This document shows positions 18,262-26,172 of a DNA stretch of 64,000 bases, piece after piece. Under the pieces are notes generated by a model, which was given only the letters and a program-made list of their open reading frames with translations, was not told the DNA's origin and searched no databases. Made by a program: the position numbers and the translations under genes. Source of the stretch: Kitasatospora sp. NBC_00240 (lineage in GTDB: Bacteria; Actinomycetota; Actinomycetes; Streptomycetales; Streptomycetaceae); the NCBI RefSeq assembly GCF_026342405.1, contig NZ_JAPEMU010000001.1, positions 5,456,001 through 5,520,000 on the forward strand, written 5' to 3'. Positions within the stretch are counted from its first letter, which is position 1, and every line of letters begins with the position of its first letter.

Positions 18262-18933
18262 TCACGTGGTCAGACCGGAGATCGAGTCCCCGACGTACTT
18301 GGCGCCGAGGACGACCAGGACGACCATCATGACGGCCGCGTTGTGGGCGGCCGTCCACGCCTTCCAGCCGCCCAGCACCTGGGCCGACCGGTCGCCGCCG
18401 AGGAGGCGCACACCGAGCGGCAGCAGCGTGCACAGCGAACCCACCAGCACCATCAGCACCGCGGCCACCGTCTTTCCGCCGACCGAGGCGCTGCTGGTCG
18501 CGATGGAGGCCGCGCCGCCCACGGCGAGCGCCAGGTTCTTCGGGTTCGCCACGACCAGCGCGGCCGCCAGGCCGGCCGCCTTGCCCGGGGTGAAGCGGTC
18601 GATCGCCCGCATCCACTTCGGCGGCTCGGTGACGTGGCCCTCCCGCGGGCGGCCCCGCCACTGCTTGGCGCCGAGCAGGAGGAAGACCACACCGAGCGCC
18701 AGCTTCAGCCAGTACGACCAGGTGGGCTTCCCGGTGTGGGTGGTGACACCGGATCCCGCGAGCACCACGACCGTCACCACCGCGGCCAGCGCGAGCACCC
18801 AGCCGGCGGTGAACGCGGAGCCGTTGGCCTGCCCCTTGGGCGTGGACAGCATCAGGATCACCGCGATCAGCGGCAGCGGGCTGATCGCGATGCCGACCGC
18901 GGAGGCCAGCATCTGGCCGACGGCGTCGCCCAC
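18262..18933 (-). CDS. GAP family membrane protein (Sap/LysE-like exporter fold)
   Basis: The 223-aa protein has six probable membrane helices. ISPLPLIAVILMLSTPKGQA near the N-terminus and the midpoint VVANPKNLALAVGGAASI match the GAP/Sap family, a LysE-like fold that includes mycobacterial proteins needed for surface glycolipid transport. GTG 18933 follows a GGGAGG site. The transported substrate is unknown. It lies 73 nt upstream of the SulP gene on the same strand. Confidence 0.85.
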   Translation of the reverse strand: MGDAVGQMLASAVGIAISPLPLIAVILMLSTPKGQANGSAFTAGWVLALAAVVTVVVLAGSGVTTHTGKPTWSYWLKLALGVVFLLLGAKQWRGRPREGHVTEPPKWMRAIDRFTPGKAAGLAAALVVANPKNLALAVGGAASIATSSASVGGKTVAAVLMVLVGSLCTLLPLGVRLLGGDRSAQVLGGWKAWTAAHNAAVMMVVLVVLGAKYVGDSISGLTT

Positions 18934-19238
18934 GGAGCCCTCCCTGGAACTGGTCGGTTTTCCGCCCGTACGCCTCGGAGGGCCGGCGGACGGTCTGGCG
19001 GATTCGGGGCCGACCGGGTCGGTGTGCTGCTCCCATTCCCTGCGCTGGAGGCGTGATCGGCACGGTGGCTTGAGCCTTCCGGGTGAACCGGTCGTCGTCG
19101 CCCGCCGGACCGGACACGGGGAAATGCCGTGAAAGAAATGTGGTGATATGACTCGTTTTAGTGCCGTGCGTGCGTCACCGGCGGCGCTGTTGGCTGACCG
19201 TCCACCGAAATACGGTGGCCGGCTGGGACGGGAGCACC
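18934..19238. other. Divergent promoter region
   Basis: The 305-bp region between the GAP gene and the SHOCT gene is moderately AT-richer than its surroundings near 19110-19165. A 6-bp inverted repeat (CCACCG 19202-19207, CGGTGG 19213-19218) overlaps TACGGT (19211-19216), a possible -10 element for the plus-strand gene. No further gene is seen. Confidence 0.45.
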
Positions 19239-19646
19239 ATGGACGACTACCCGCTGCTCAATCTGTTCTGGACCATGTTGGAGTTCTTCCTCTGGGTCCT
19301 CTGGTTCTTCCTGCTTTTCAAGATCATCAGCGACATCTTCCGCAGCCAGGACCTGGGCGGCTGGGGCAAGGCAGGCTGGACGATCTTCGTGATCCTGCTC
19401 CCGTTCCTCGGCGTGTTCGTCTACGTGATCGCACGCGGCCGCTCGATGGGTGAGCGCGACATGGAGCAGGCCAGGCGCACCGACGCCGCGTTCAAGGCCT
19501 ACGTGCGGGACGCGGCCGCCCCCGACGGTGGCGGTGGCGGACCGTCCGGCCATGTCGACGAGCTCGCCAAGCTCGCCGACCTCAAGAACAGCGGCGCGCT
19601 CACCGAGGTGGAGTACCAGCGGGCGAAGGACAAGCTGCTGGCCTGA
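19239..19646 (+). CDS. Small membrane protein with PLDc_N-like helices and C-terminal SHOCT domain
   Basis: The 135-aa protein has two membrane helices (residues about 10-30, LEFFLWVLWFFLLFKIISDI, and 44-63) followed by a cytosolic linker. A C-terminal SHOCT motif of about 30 residues is seen (VDELAKLADLKNSGALTEVE, ending KDKLLA). SHOCT domains are short oligomerisation modules found at the ends of many bacterial membrane proteins. ATG 19239 follows GGGAG. Function unknown. Confidence 0.85.
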   Translation: MDDYPLLNLFWTMLEFFLWVLWFFLLFKIISDIFRSQDLGGWGKAGWTIFVILLPFLGVFVYVIARGRSMGERDMEQARRTDAAFKAYVRDAAAPDGGGGGPSGHVDELAKLADLKNSGALTEVEYQRAKDKLLA

Positions 19647-19702
19647 GGGCGGACGACCAGGTGGGCCCGGCGGGCAGCGGCCGTGTCGGGACGTCCCGCC
19701 CC

Positions 19703-19737
19703 GTGAACCGGGTGAACCGGGTGAAGCGGGTGGGCGG
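19703..19737 (+). repeat. 9-bp tandem repeat
   Basis: GTGAACCGG occurs twice in tandem, followed by GTGAAGCGG and a partial GTGGGCGG. It lies just upstream of the GGCT-like gene. Confidence 0.7.
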
Positions 19738-19746
19738 TGCGGGATC

Positions 19747-20490
19747 ATGACGCCGCCGCCGCCCGCCACCGCCGCGTCCGGCCCCGCCCCCGGCCGGCGG
19801 GTCTGGTACGCGGCCTACGCCTCCAACATGTGCCTGGACCGGTTCACCAGCTACCTCGCCGGGGGCCGGCCTGTCGGGGCGGCCCGCACCTACCCCGGCT
19901 GCCGGGACGCCCGGCCACCGGAGCGCGCGGTGCCCGTCCTGCTGCCCGGACAGCTCTACTTCGCGCTGGAATCCGCCGTCTGGACCGGCGGCTGCGGCCT
20001 CTACGACCCGCTCGACCCGGGTGAGATGCCGGCCCGTGCCTACCTGCTGTCGGCCGGGCAGTTCTCGGACATCGCGGCCCAGGAGACGGCCCGCCCACCC
20101 GGCACCGACCTCGACCTGACCGGGGTGCTGGCGGACGGCCGCGCCCGGCTGGGGCCGGGCCGCTACGAGACCCTGCTCTGCGCCGGCTGGCTGGACGGCC
20201 TGCCGGTGCTGACCTTCACCGCGCCCTGGCGGCGGACGGAGGCCGAACCCAACCGGCCGTCCGCCGGGTACCTGCGCCAGCTGGCCCGGGGGCTGCGTGA
20301 GGGGCACGGCTGGTCGGCCGGGCGCATCGCGGCATACCTGGGCAGTCGCCCGGGGGCGGCGGGGGCCTGGCTGCCGGCAGACCTCGAAGGCCTGCTCGGC
20401 CCGGCGGGGCGGCCCGCACCGGGTGCTCCGGCGTCCGGACCGGCGGCGCCCGCGCGGCCGGTCCGCAAGATTCCGGGGCAGGTGCCATAA
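19747..20490 (+). CDS. Gamma-glutamylcyclotransferase-fold-like protein
   Basis: The protein has 247 aa. The N-terminal motif VWYAAYASNMCLDRFTSYLA resembles the YGSN phosphate/substrate loop of GGCT/AIG2-like proteins (here YASN). LYFALESAVWTGG and PARAYLLSAGQFSDIAAQE follow. Orthologue-like proteins are common in streptomycetes and are often mislabelled histone deacetylase. The last 35 residues are Pro/Ala-rich. The catalytic Glu of GGCT is not clearly identifiable, so activity is uncertain. The start at ATG 19747 has only a weak GGG site. The unknown gene at 20521 begins 30 nt after its stop. Confidence 0.65.
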   Translation: MTPPPPATAASGPAPGRRVWYAAYASNMCLDRFTSYLAGGRPVGAARTYPGCRDARPPERAVPVLLPGQLYFALESAVWTGGCGLYDPLDPGEMPARAYLLSAGQFSDIAAQETARPPGTDLDLTGVLADGRARLGPGRYETLLCAGWLDGLPVLTFTAPWRRTEAEPNRPSAGYLRQLARGLREGHGWSAGRIAAYLGSRPGAAGAWLPADLEGLLGPAGRPAPGAPASGPAAPARPVRKIPGQVP

Positions 20491-20520
20491 CCGATCGGGC
20501 GGTGGCCCGTTGGCAGATAC

Positions 20521-21603
20521 GTGGACAAACTACTTCCGCTGCCCGGGTACGACGCGTTCGCCGGGCCGGTCCTGGCCCTGCGGCCCGGGCGGCTCACCCG
20601 GTTCGACCGGGGCTGGTCGCTCCAGGTGGCGGCCGGAGAGCTGGCCGGTCTGGCGGCGGGGCCGGAGGCGGCCCGGTCGCTCCGGGCCCGGCGCGGCTTC
20701 CTGCACGGGAGCGGCCACAACCGGGTGCTCGCCGAGCTGCTCCGGCAGCGGCCCGAGGAGTTCGGCCGGGTGGGGCAGTTGGCGCTCGGCGCCGAGAGCA
20801 TCCGGATCCGGGGCGGCCTGGTCGAGCTGGCCCGGCCGGAGTCCATCGACGGGTTCCAGCGGCTGACCCTGCTGGCGCAGGCCGCGGCCCGGTCCGGGCT
20901 GCCCCACCTGGCCGGGTCGACCGTCCGGCTGGAGGTCTTCACCAGCCCGGAGCGGGAGCACGTCCGGCGGCTGCACGACATCGCCGACCTCTACCTGAAC
21001 CCGGCCACCGCCCAGGACTGCCTTCGGCGCTGCCCCGAACTGCGCAGGCTCGCCGAGGAGTTCGAACGGGAGGGCTGGCTGCCGCGGTTCTCGATGGCGG
21101 ACGTCACCCGGGCACTGGCCTGCCTCTCCACCGCGCCCACCCCCTACCTGCCGCACCTGCTCTCCACCGACAGCGGCCTGGACGCGCTCTGGGCGGACAT
21201 CTCCTCGCCGCACTACGCCGCGCTGATCCACCCCCGGGTCCATCCGCTCGGCGTGCTCCGGGCGCTGGAGGCCCGGCGCACGGCCCGGCAGGCGCTGGCC
21301 GGGATCCCCAAGGCGGCCAGGACCGGGCCCGGGCGGCTGATCGACGACGCACCCGACCTGATCTGCTGGGCCGCCTGCCGCCACCTCCCGCTGCACCAGC
21401 TCCACGACGAGCGCACCACCACCAAGTGGGACCGGCTGATCGACCAGGAGCTGCCGGCCTGGACGGTCAGCGCCGCCCACGACTACGTCGGCCGCTACCG
21501 GCGGGCCGAACCCGAGCACTCGGCCGGCGCCGCGGACCGCACCGGGTTCGGGCTCTGGCTGCAGCTGGCCGGGATGAGCCCGGGGCCGGCCCCGGTGCGC
21601 TGA
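20521..21603 (+). CDS. Unknown protein with a DGxQR-type motif
   Basis: I do not recognise a close family for this 360-aa soluble protein. SIDGFQRLTLLAQAA (residues about 108-122) resembles the DGQQR/DGQHR motif of DUF262, DndB and ParB/Srx-like nucleotidyl or nuclease domains, but the first Gln is replaced by Phe. LRLEVF-like strand VRLEVFTSPEREHVRRLHDI comes about 25 residues later, as expected for that fold. No signal peptide or membrane helix is present. It begins 30 nt after the GGCT-like gene with no ribosome site at GTG 20521, and a hairpin follows its stop. A nucleic-acid or defence role is only a hypothesis. Confidence 0.6.
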   Translation: MDKLLPLPGYDAFAGPVLALRPGRLTRFDRGWSLQVAAGELAGLAAGPEAARSLRARRGFLHGSGHNRVLAELLRQRPEEFGRVGQLALGAESIRIRGGLVELARPESIDGFQRLTLLAQAAARSGLPHLAGSTVRLEVFTSPEREHVRRLHDIADLYLNPATAQDCLRRCPELRRLAEEFEREGWLPRFSMADVTRALACLSTAPTPYLPHLLSTDSGLDALWADISSPHYAALIHPRVHPLGVLRALEARRTARQALAGIPKAARTGPGRLIDDAPDLICWAACRHLPLHQLHDERTTTKWDRLIDQELPAWTVSAAHDYVGRYRRAEPEHSAGAADRTGFGLWLQLAGMSPGPAPVR

Positions 21604-21628
21604 CCGCTCCGCTCCGTGACCGGGGCGC

Positions 21629-21659
21629 CGCCCAGGGGCAGCGCCGTCACCCCTGGGCG
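21629..21659 (+). terminator. Hairpin after the unknown gene
   Basis: A 10-bp stem (21629-21638 with 21650-21659) lies 25 nt after the stop. Confidence 0.5.
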
Positions 21660-21717
21660 CGCCGGCGCCGACGGCCGTACCGTGGAGGGCACAAGGGGGC
21701 CTACGGAGGAGGCTGCG

Positions 21718-21951
21718 ATGCCCGGTTCTGTCAACATCGGTCACCATGAGACGGCGGTCGCGATCGGCGCCCCGGACGCCCAGCGGCTTGCGTCGATGCT
21801 GGCGGAGATCGCCTACCTGCTGGAGATCCCGGGGCCGAACCGGCTCAGCGACTCGCAGCTCAGCGTCCTCTGCGACGGCAAGGCCGCCGACCGGGACGAG
21901 GTCATGCACTGGGCACGCGAACTCGCCGCGGAGCTGAAGATGCGGCACTGA
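21718..21951 (+). CDS. Small conserved-looking hypothetical protein (77 aa)
   Basis: ATG 21718 follows a strong GGAGG site. The protein is acidic and helical, with no membrane segment (VAIGAPDAQRLASMLAEIAY, then VMHWARELAAELKMRH). A TACCGT hexamer about 40 nt upstream is a possible -10 element. I do not recognise a family. A perfect hairpin follows the gene. Confidence 0.65.
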   Translation: MPGSVNIGHHETAVAIGAPDAQRLASMLAEIAYLLEIPGPNRLSDSQLSVLCDGKAADRDEVMHWARELAAELKMRH

Positions 21952-21992
21952 TCCCAGGCCGGTAACCCGGCTCCGCCGACGACCGGCGGCGA

Positions 21993-22018
21993 ACCGCCCC
22001 GCGGGCCCGCGGGGCGGT
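21993..22018 (+). terminator. Hairpin after the 77-aa gene
   Basis: A perfect 26-nt palindrome (13-nt arms, no spacer) lies 42 nt after the stop; in RNA it would form about an 11-bp stem with a 4-nt loop. Confidence 0.6.
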
Positions 22019-22128
22019 CGTACGATGGCCCCGGAGGCGGCCGCGACGGCCCGCCTCCGGGGCCTCGGCGTCGAGCGGACCCGGGCGGGGGCCTCGTGGA
22101 GCGGGCGGACGAGGGCAGGGCGGCCGGC

Positions 22129-22692
22129 ATGTCGACCACGTGGATCACGGTCGGAACACCGCTGCCCAGCGGCCCGATGCAGATCGCCGTGACACCGGCG
22201 GGCGTCGTGACGTCCGGCTACCTGCCCGCCGGGCCGGGAGCGTCGTTGCCGCTCTGCGCCGACCCGGCGAAGATCGACGCGGTCACGGGCCGGATCACCG
22301 AGTACCTGGCCGGGCGCCGCCGTGAGCTGGGCCTGCCGATCGACTGGTCCAGGACCGGTGACGCCCACCGGGTTGTGCTGCGCACCCTGCTCACCGAAGT
22401 CCCGTACGGACAGACCATCACCTACGGTGAACTCGCCGCGCTCAGCGGGGTGTTCGAAGGAACCACGGAGCCCGGGGCGGCCGCCCGGACGGTCGGGCAG
22501 ATGATGGCCGCCAACCCGGTACCGCTGCTGGTGCCCTGCCACCGGGTGGTCGCGGCGGACGGCATCGGCGGCTTCGGCGGCGGCCGGGTCGGCATCGAGG
22601 TGAAGCGCTGGCTGCTGACCCTGGAGGGCGTGCTGGAGCCGACCCTGGACTGGAACGGCCCCGACTGGGCCGAGGCCGCCGAGCGCGGCTGA
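22129..22692 (+). CDS. Methylated-DNA-[protein]-cysteine S-methyltransferase (Ogt/MGMT type)
   Basis: The 187-aa protein contains the active-site motif VPCHRVVAADGIGGFGGG, whose Cys accepts alkyl groups from O6-alkylguanine or O4-alkylthymine. VPYGQTITYGELAALSG forms the winged-helix DNA-binding part, and AARTVGQMMAANP the Arg-finger region. One turnover inactivates the protein. The N-terminal domain is short and degenerate. GTG 22096 is an alternative start, 33 nt earlier; neither start has a strong ribosome site. Confidence 0.92.
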   Translation: MSTTWITVGTPLPSGPMQIAVTPAGVVTSGYLPAGPGASLPLCADPAKIDAVTGRITEYLAGRRRELGLPIDWSRTGDAHRVVLRTLLTEVPYGQTITYGELAALSGVFEGTTEPGAAARTVGQMMAANPVPLLVPCHRVVAADGIGGFGGGRVGIEVKRWLLTLEGVLEPTLDWNGPDWAEAAERG

Positions 22693-22808
22693 CCGCTCCC
22701 GCGGGGGCGGGAACGGCCGGCCGCGATCGGCGGCCGCCGCCGCGCCGCCGGCTTCACGGGCAGCGCGCGGCCGGCTCCGCCACAGTGGTGGCGCGGCCCG
22801 ACGCAGAC

Positions 22809-23894
22809 TCAGCCCGGCAGGGCGTCGACCAGGTCGAAGGCCACCGGGATGCGCTCCAGCGCGGGCGGCACCTGGCGCGGCAGCACCGGGTGGACTCCGG
22901 ACACCAGGGTGAACTCGATGCCCGCGAGCCGGTCGGCCGGCCCGGGGACGGGAACTTCGCCGAGCGCCAACTGCACCGCGTTCCATGGCAGGTTGAGGCC
23001 GGCGAGGCTCAGCTGGTGCAGGCCGCCGGACGGTCTGGTGTTGACGTCGATGATCACCGGCTCGCCGTGGTGGTGCCGGAACTGCACGTTCGACAGAAAC
23101 GCCACGCCGAGGGTCTCGACCAGCTGGCGGGCGGGCTCCAGGTACCGCGCGGCGGTGGTGAAGCTGCGCCGCCGGCGGTGCTTGGTGCGGCCGACGGCGG
23201 TGATCAGCCTGCCGTCCAGGTCGGCCAGGCAGTCCACCGAGACCTCCGGACCCTCCAGGTACGGCATCACCAGCAGGTCCACGGAGGTGTCGGAGGCGTC
23301 CATGGCGGCCAGCACCTGGTCGAGCTGGACCTTGCCGCTCGGCCACCCGGACAGGGCGTGCAGTCCGAAGGGCTCGCGGGTGAGGACCCGGAACCCCTCG
23401 CCGCCGGCCCCGGAGGCGGGCTTGAGGCAGGGCACACCGTCCGCCGCCTCGATCGCGGTCACCGCGGCCAGCAGCTCGTCGGCCGTCCGCACCTGCCACC
23501 AGGGGGGAGTCGGCAGGCCGGCGGAGGCTATGGCCGCGTACCCGTCGACCTTGCTGTCGAAGGCCGCGATCGCGGTGGCCGGCGGGCAGGCCAGCGCGGT
23601 GCCGATCTCCTGGAACTCCTTGCGGTGCAGGGAGATGGCGAGTTGGTTGAGCCGGGGCAGGAAGACATCGACGGCGTTGCGGGCGCAGTACTCGAGAGCG
23701 AAGGCCACGTACTCGTCGGGGGCGAGACCGTCGGGTTCCAGCGAGGCGACGTCGGCGGCGGCCAGCACCGGGGAGTCGGCGTCGACATGGGTGGCATGGA
23801 CCTCGACCTGGCGCGGCGCGGCGCGCAACTGCTCGATGAAGAACACGTTCTCGGCGTAGGTGCGGTTGAGCCAGACGCGTACGGGTGCGCTCAC
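22809..23894 (-). CDS. ATP-grasp domain ligase of unknown substrate
   Basis: The 361-aa protein has the carbamoyl-phosphate-synthase-type ATP-grasp fold. CLKPASGAGGEGFRVL is the nucleotide-binding loop, and PVIIDVNTRPSGG holds the metal-binding Asp/Asn pair. The N-terminal pre-ATP-grasp domain (about 1-100) carries VWLNRTYAENVFFIEQLRAA. Such enzymes join a carboxylate to an amine or thiol through an acyl phosphate. GTG 23894 is chosen because GGGAG lies upstream. It is divergent from the encapsulin gene across 545 bp, so a functional link is possible but unproven. Confidence 0.85.
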   Translation of the reverse strand: MSAPVRVWLNRTYAENVFFIEQLRAAPRQVEVHATHVDADSPVLAAADVASLEPDGLAPDEYVAFALEYCARNAVDVFLPRLNQLAISLHRKEFQEIGTALACPPATAIAAFDSKVDGYAAIASAGLPTPPWWQVRTADELLAAVTAIEAADGVPCLKPASGAGGEGFRVLTREPFGLHALSGWPSGKVQLDQVLAAMDASDTSVDLLVMPYLEGPEVSVDCLADLDGRLITAVGRTKHRRRRSFTTAARYLEPARQLVETLGVAFLSNVQFRHHHGEPVIIDVNTRPSGGLHQLSLAGLNLPWNAVQLALGEVPVPGPADRLAGIEFTLVSGVHPVLPRQVPPALERIPVAFDLVDALPG

Positions 23895-24439
23895 GGAGGT
23901 CTCCCGGGGCAGGAGTGAACGTTCGGGAGGGCATCCGGTCCGGCCGCTTGCTCGGTGCGTAGGCATACGAAACCCGGCGGTCGGCCAACGGCTTCAGTGA
24001 CTTCGGCGCCTTGGACGTGCCCTTGAGGTGGCACCTTAGCGCTCCTTCGGCGTCTTCGTGAACGCGGGTCCGGGCCGGACCGGCCGCCTGCCGACCCGGG
24101 CCGGCAGGCGGGGGCGCGGCCCTTGCCGAACGGTGCCGGCCGATTCGCCGCGACCGGTTTTCCGGGGAATTTCCGGAGTGTGAACCGAATGGGGTGAATG
24201 GTATTTCCGGTGGCTTTTCGAGGAGCTTTCGAGAGCGCCGTGGACCGGCGCCGGGCGATGCCCGGACAGCCGCCGTGCGGCTCGAACAAAGGTCGAACCG
24301 TAATCGCTCAACTGATCCAGTCGTACTAATTATCCTGCCATGTCGACCACTCGAAAGAGTGATTGCAGGTTAGCTCGAACGGCCCCACCATGATTGGTGC
24401 AAGGCGACACTTCATTCGGTTAACACGAAGGGCTCCTGT
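23895..24439. other. Divergent regulatory region upstream of the encapsulin gene
   Basis: No gene is seen in this 545-bp region. Positions 24140-24440 are AT-rich for this genome. TCGAA occurs four times within about 100 bp (24282, 24293, 24351 and 24375), and TTCGAG twice just upstream. Two small hairpins lie in the last 95 bp: CACTC-GAAA-GAGTG (24348-24361) and CACCA-TGAT-TGGTG (24386-24399). These are candidate regulator sites or leader structures for the shell gene. Confidence 0.5.
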
Positions 24440-25867
24440 ATGTCGACCGAAACCAACGTCGGTATTCCTGCGCAGGGTGGGCAGGCGCAAACCCGGCAGC
24501 AGCAGAGCCTTGGCACGGCGGGCGCGAAGAACCTCGCGACCACCACCAAGTCCGCGCCGCAGATGCAGGGCATCAGCTCCCGCTGGCTGCTGAAGATGCT
24601 CCCCTGGGTGCAGGTGGCCGGTGGTACGTACCGCGTCAACCGGCGCCTCACGTACGCGGTCGGACGCGGCCGGGTGAGTTTCGTCAAGACGGGGGCGGAC
24701 GTCCGCCTGGTGCCGCCCTCGCTGCGCGAGCTGCCGGTGCTGCGCGGTTTCGAGGACGAGGGCCTGCTGACGGAGCTGGCGGCCCGCTTCGTCCAGCGCG
24801 ACTTCTCCTCGGGCGAGGTGCTGGTCGAGGCCGGGCGCCCGGTCGAAGAGGTCTTCCTGATCGCCCACGGCAAGGTCAACAAGGTCGGCCGGGGCAAGTA
24901 CGGCGACGAGACGGTGGTCGGCTTCCTCGCGGACGGCGACCACCTCGGCGACGAGGCCCTGCTGCAGGCCGACGCCACCTGGGAGTACACCGTCAAGGCC
25001 GCCACCGCGGGCACGGTGCTCGCGTTGCCCTGGCCCGCCTTCCAGGAGCTGGCGGACCGCTCGGAGGCCCTGCGCGGGCAGATCCTGACCTACCTGGCGG
25101 GCTCCCAGGCCGCGCAGAATCGTCACGGCGAGGCGGAGATCGAGCTGTCCGCCGGCCACGAGGGCGAGTACGAGCTGCCCGGCACCTTCGTGGACTACGA
25201 GCTCGCGCCGCGCGAGTACGAGCTGAGCGTCGCCCAGACGGTGCTCCAGGTGCACAGCCGGGTCGCGGACCTCTACAACCAGCCGATGAACCAGATCGAG
25301 CAGCAGTTGAAGCTGACGATCGAGGCCCTGCGCGAGGCGCAGGAGCACGAGTTGATCAACAACCGCGAGTTCGGCCTGCTGCACAACGCCGACTACGACC
25401 AGCGCATCCAGACCCACTCCGGCCCGCCCACCCCCGACGACATGGACGAGTTGCTCAGCCGGCGTCGGGGCACCAAGTTCTTCCTCGCCCACCCGAAGGC
25501 GATCGCCGCATTCGGCCGGGAGTGCAGCCGGCGCGGCCTCTATCCGGACGCGCTGGACGTGCAGGGGCACCATGTCCCGGCCTGGCGGGGGGTGCCGATC
25601 TTCCCGTCCAACAAGATTCCGATCCTGGACGGGCACACGAGTTCGATTCTCGCGCTGCGTACCGGCGAGGACAACCAGGGCGTCGTCGGCCTGCACCAGA
25701 CCGGCATTCCGGACGAGTACCAGCCCAGTCTCTCGGTCCGCTTCATGGGGATCAACGAGAAGGCGATCATCTCCTACCTGGTGAGCGCCTACTATTCCGC
25801 CGCCATTCTGGTGCCCGACGCGATCGGCGTGCTGGAGAACGTCGACGTCGCCCGCCCCAGGGACTGA
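24440..25867 (+). CDS. Family 2B encapsulin nanocompartment shell protein
   Basis: The 475-aa protein combines an N-terminal arm (1-90), a cyclic-nucleotide-binding-like domain (about 95-215; LTELAARFVQRDFSSGEVLV, FLADGDHLGDEALLQ) and an HK97-type capsid domain (about 225-475). The last contains QTVLQVHSRVADLYNQPMNQ and IPDEYQPSLSVRFMGINEKA. That order defines family 2B encapsulins, which self-assemble into icosahedral shells around an enzyme. The inserted domain sits on the shell surface and is not a transcription factor domain, as no helix-turn-helix follows. The prenyltransferase gene downstream is the expected cargo. ATG 24440 follows GAAGG. Confidence 0.93.
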   Translation: MSTETNVGIPAQGGQAQTRQQQSLGTAGAKNLATTTKSAPQMQGISSRWLLKMLPWVQVAGGTYRVNRRLTYAVGRGRVSFVKTGADVRLVPPSLRELPVLRGFEDEGLLTELAARFVQRDFSSGEVLVEAGRPVEEVFLIAHGKVNKVGRGKYGDETVVGFLADGDHLGDEALLQADATWEYTVKAATAGTVLALPWPAFQELADRSEALRGQILTYLAGSQAAQNRHGEAEIELSAGHEGEYELPGTFVDYELAPREYELSVAQTVLQVHSRVADLYNQPMNQIEQQLKLTIEALREAQEHELINNREFGLLHNADYDQRIQTHSGPPTPDDMDELLSRRRGTKFFLAHPKAIAAFGRECSRRGLYPDALDVQGHHVPAWRGVPIFPSNKIPILDGHTSSILALRTGEDNQGVVGLHQTGIPDEYQPSLSVRFMGINEKAIISYLVSAYYSAAILVPDAIGVLENVDVARPRD

Positions 25868-26172
25868 CGGCCTTTTCCGGGGCGTCCGTCGAATTCTCCC
25901 GGCAGCGAATTCCCGGATTCCGGTGATCGCCCGTCGAATTCACCGCCCCGACCCCGGGCCGCCCGGGCCGGCCGCGCGCCGCGCCCGGACGGCCCGGGGC
26001 CCTGCCGCCCGGTGGACGGACCGACCGCCGGGCCGCCCTTCCGCCGGGTCCGCCTTCCGCGGGCCCTGGCACCAAGACCTGCCGGCAACGGGGCGGCCGC
26101 AGGACCCGCCGGCGCGTGAACCGCCGGCGCGGCGCACCATCAGGACAGCGTTCTCACAGCAGGGGAGGAACC
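25868..26172 (+). other. Spacer between shell and cargo genes
   Basis: This 305-bp stretch has three GAATTC sequences in its first 90 bp and is then extremely GC-rich. No terminator hairpin with a U-run is evident, so read-through from the shell gene is possible. No gene is seen. Confidence 0.45.

Noticed and set aside
20530..23988. A 1152-codon open frame on the minus strand
   Set aside because: It lies opposite several genes with ribosome sites and family motifs; its composition is Arg/Pro/Gly-rich with no domain, a product of high GC.
24725..25090. Crp/Fnr transcription factor
   Set aside because: The cyclic-nucleotide-binding-like domain is followed by an HK97 capsid domain, not a helix-turn-helix, which is the family 2B encapsulin layout.
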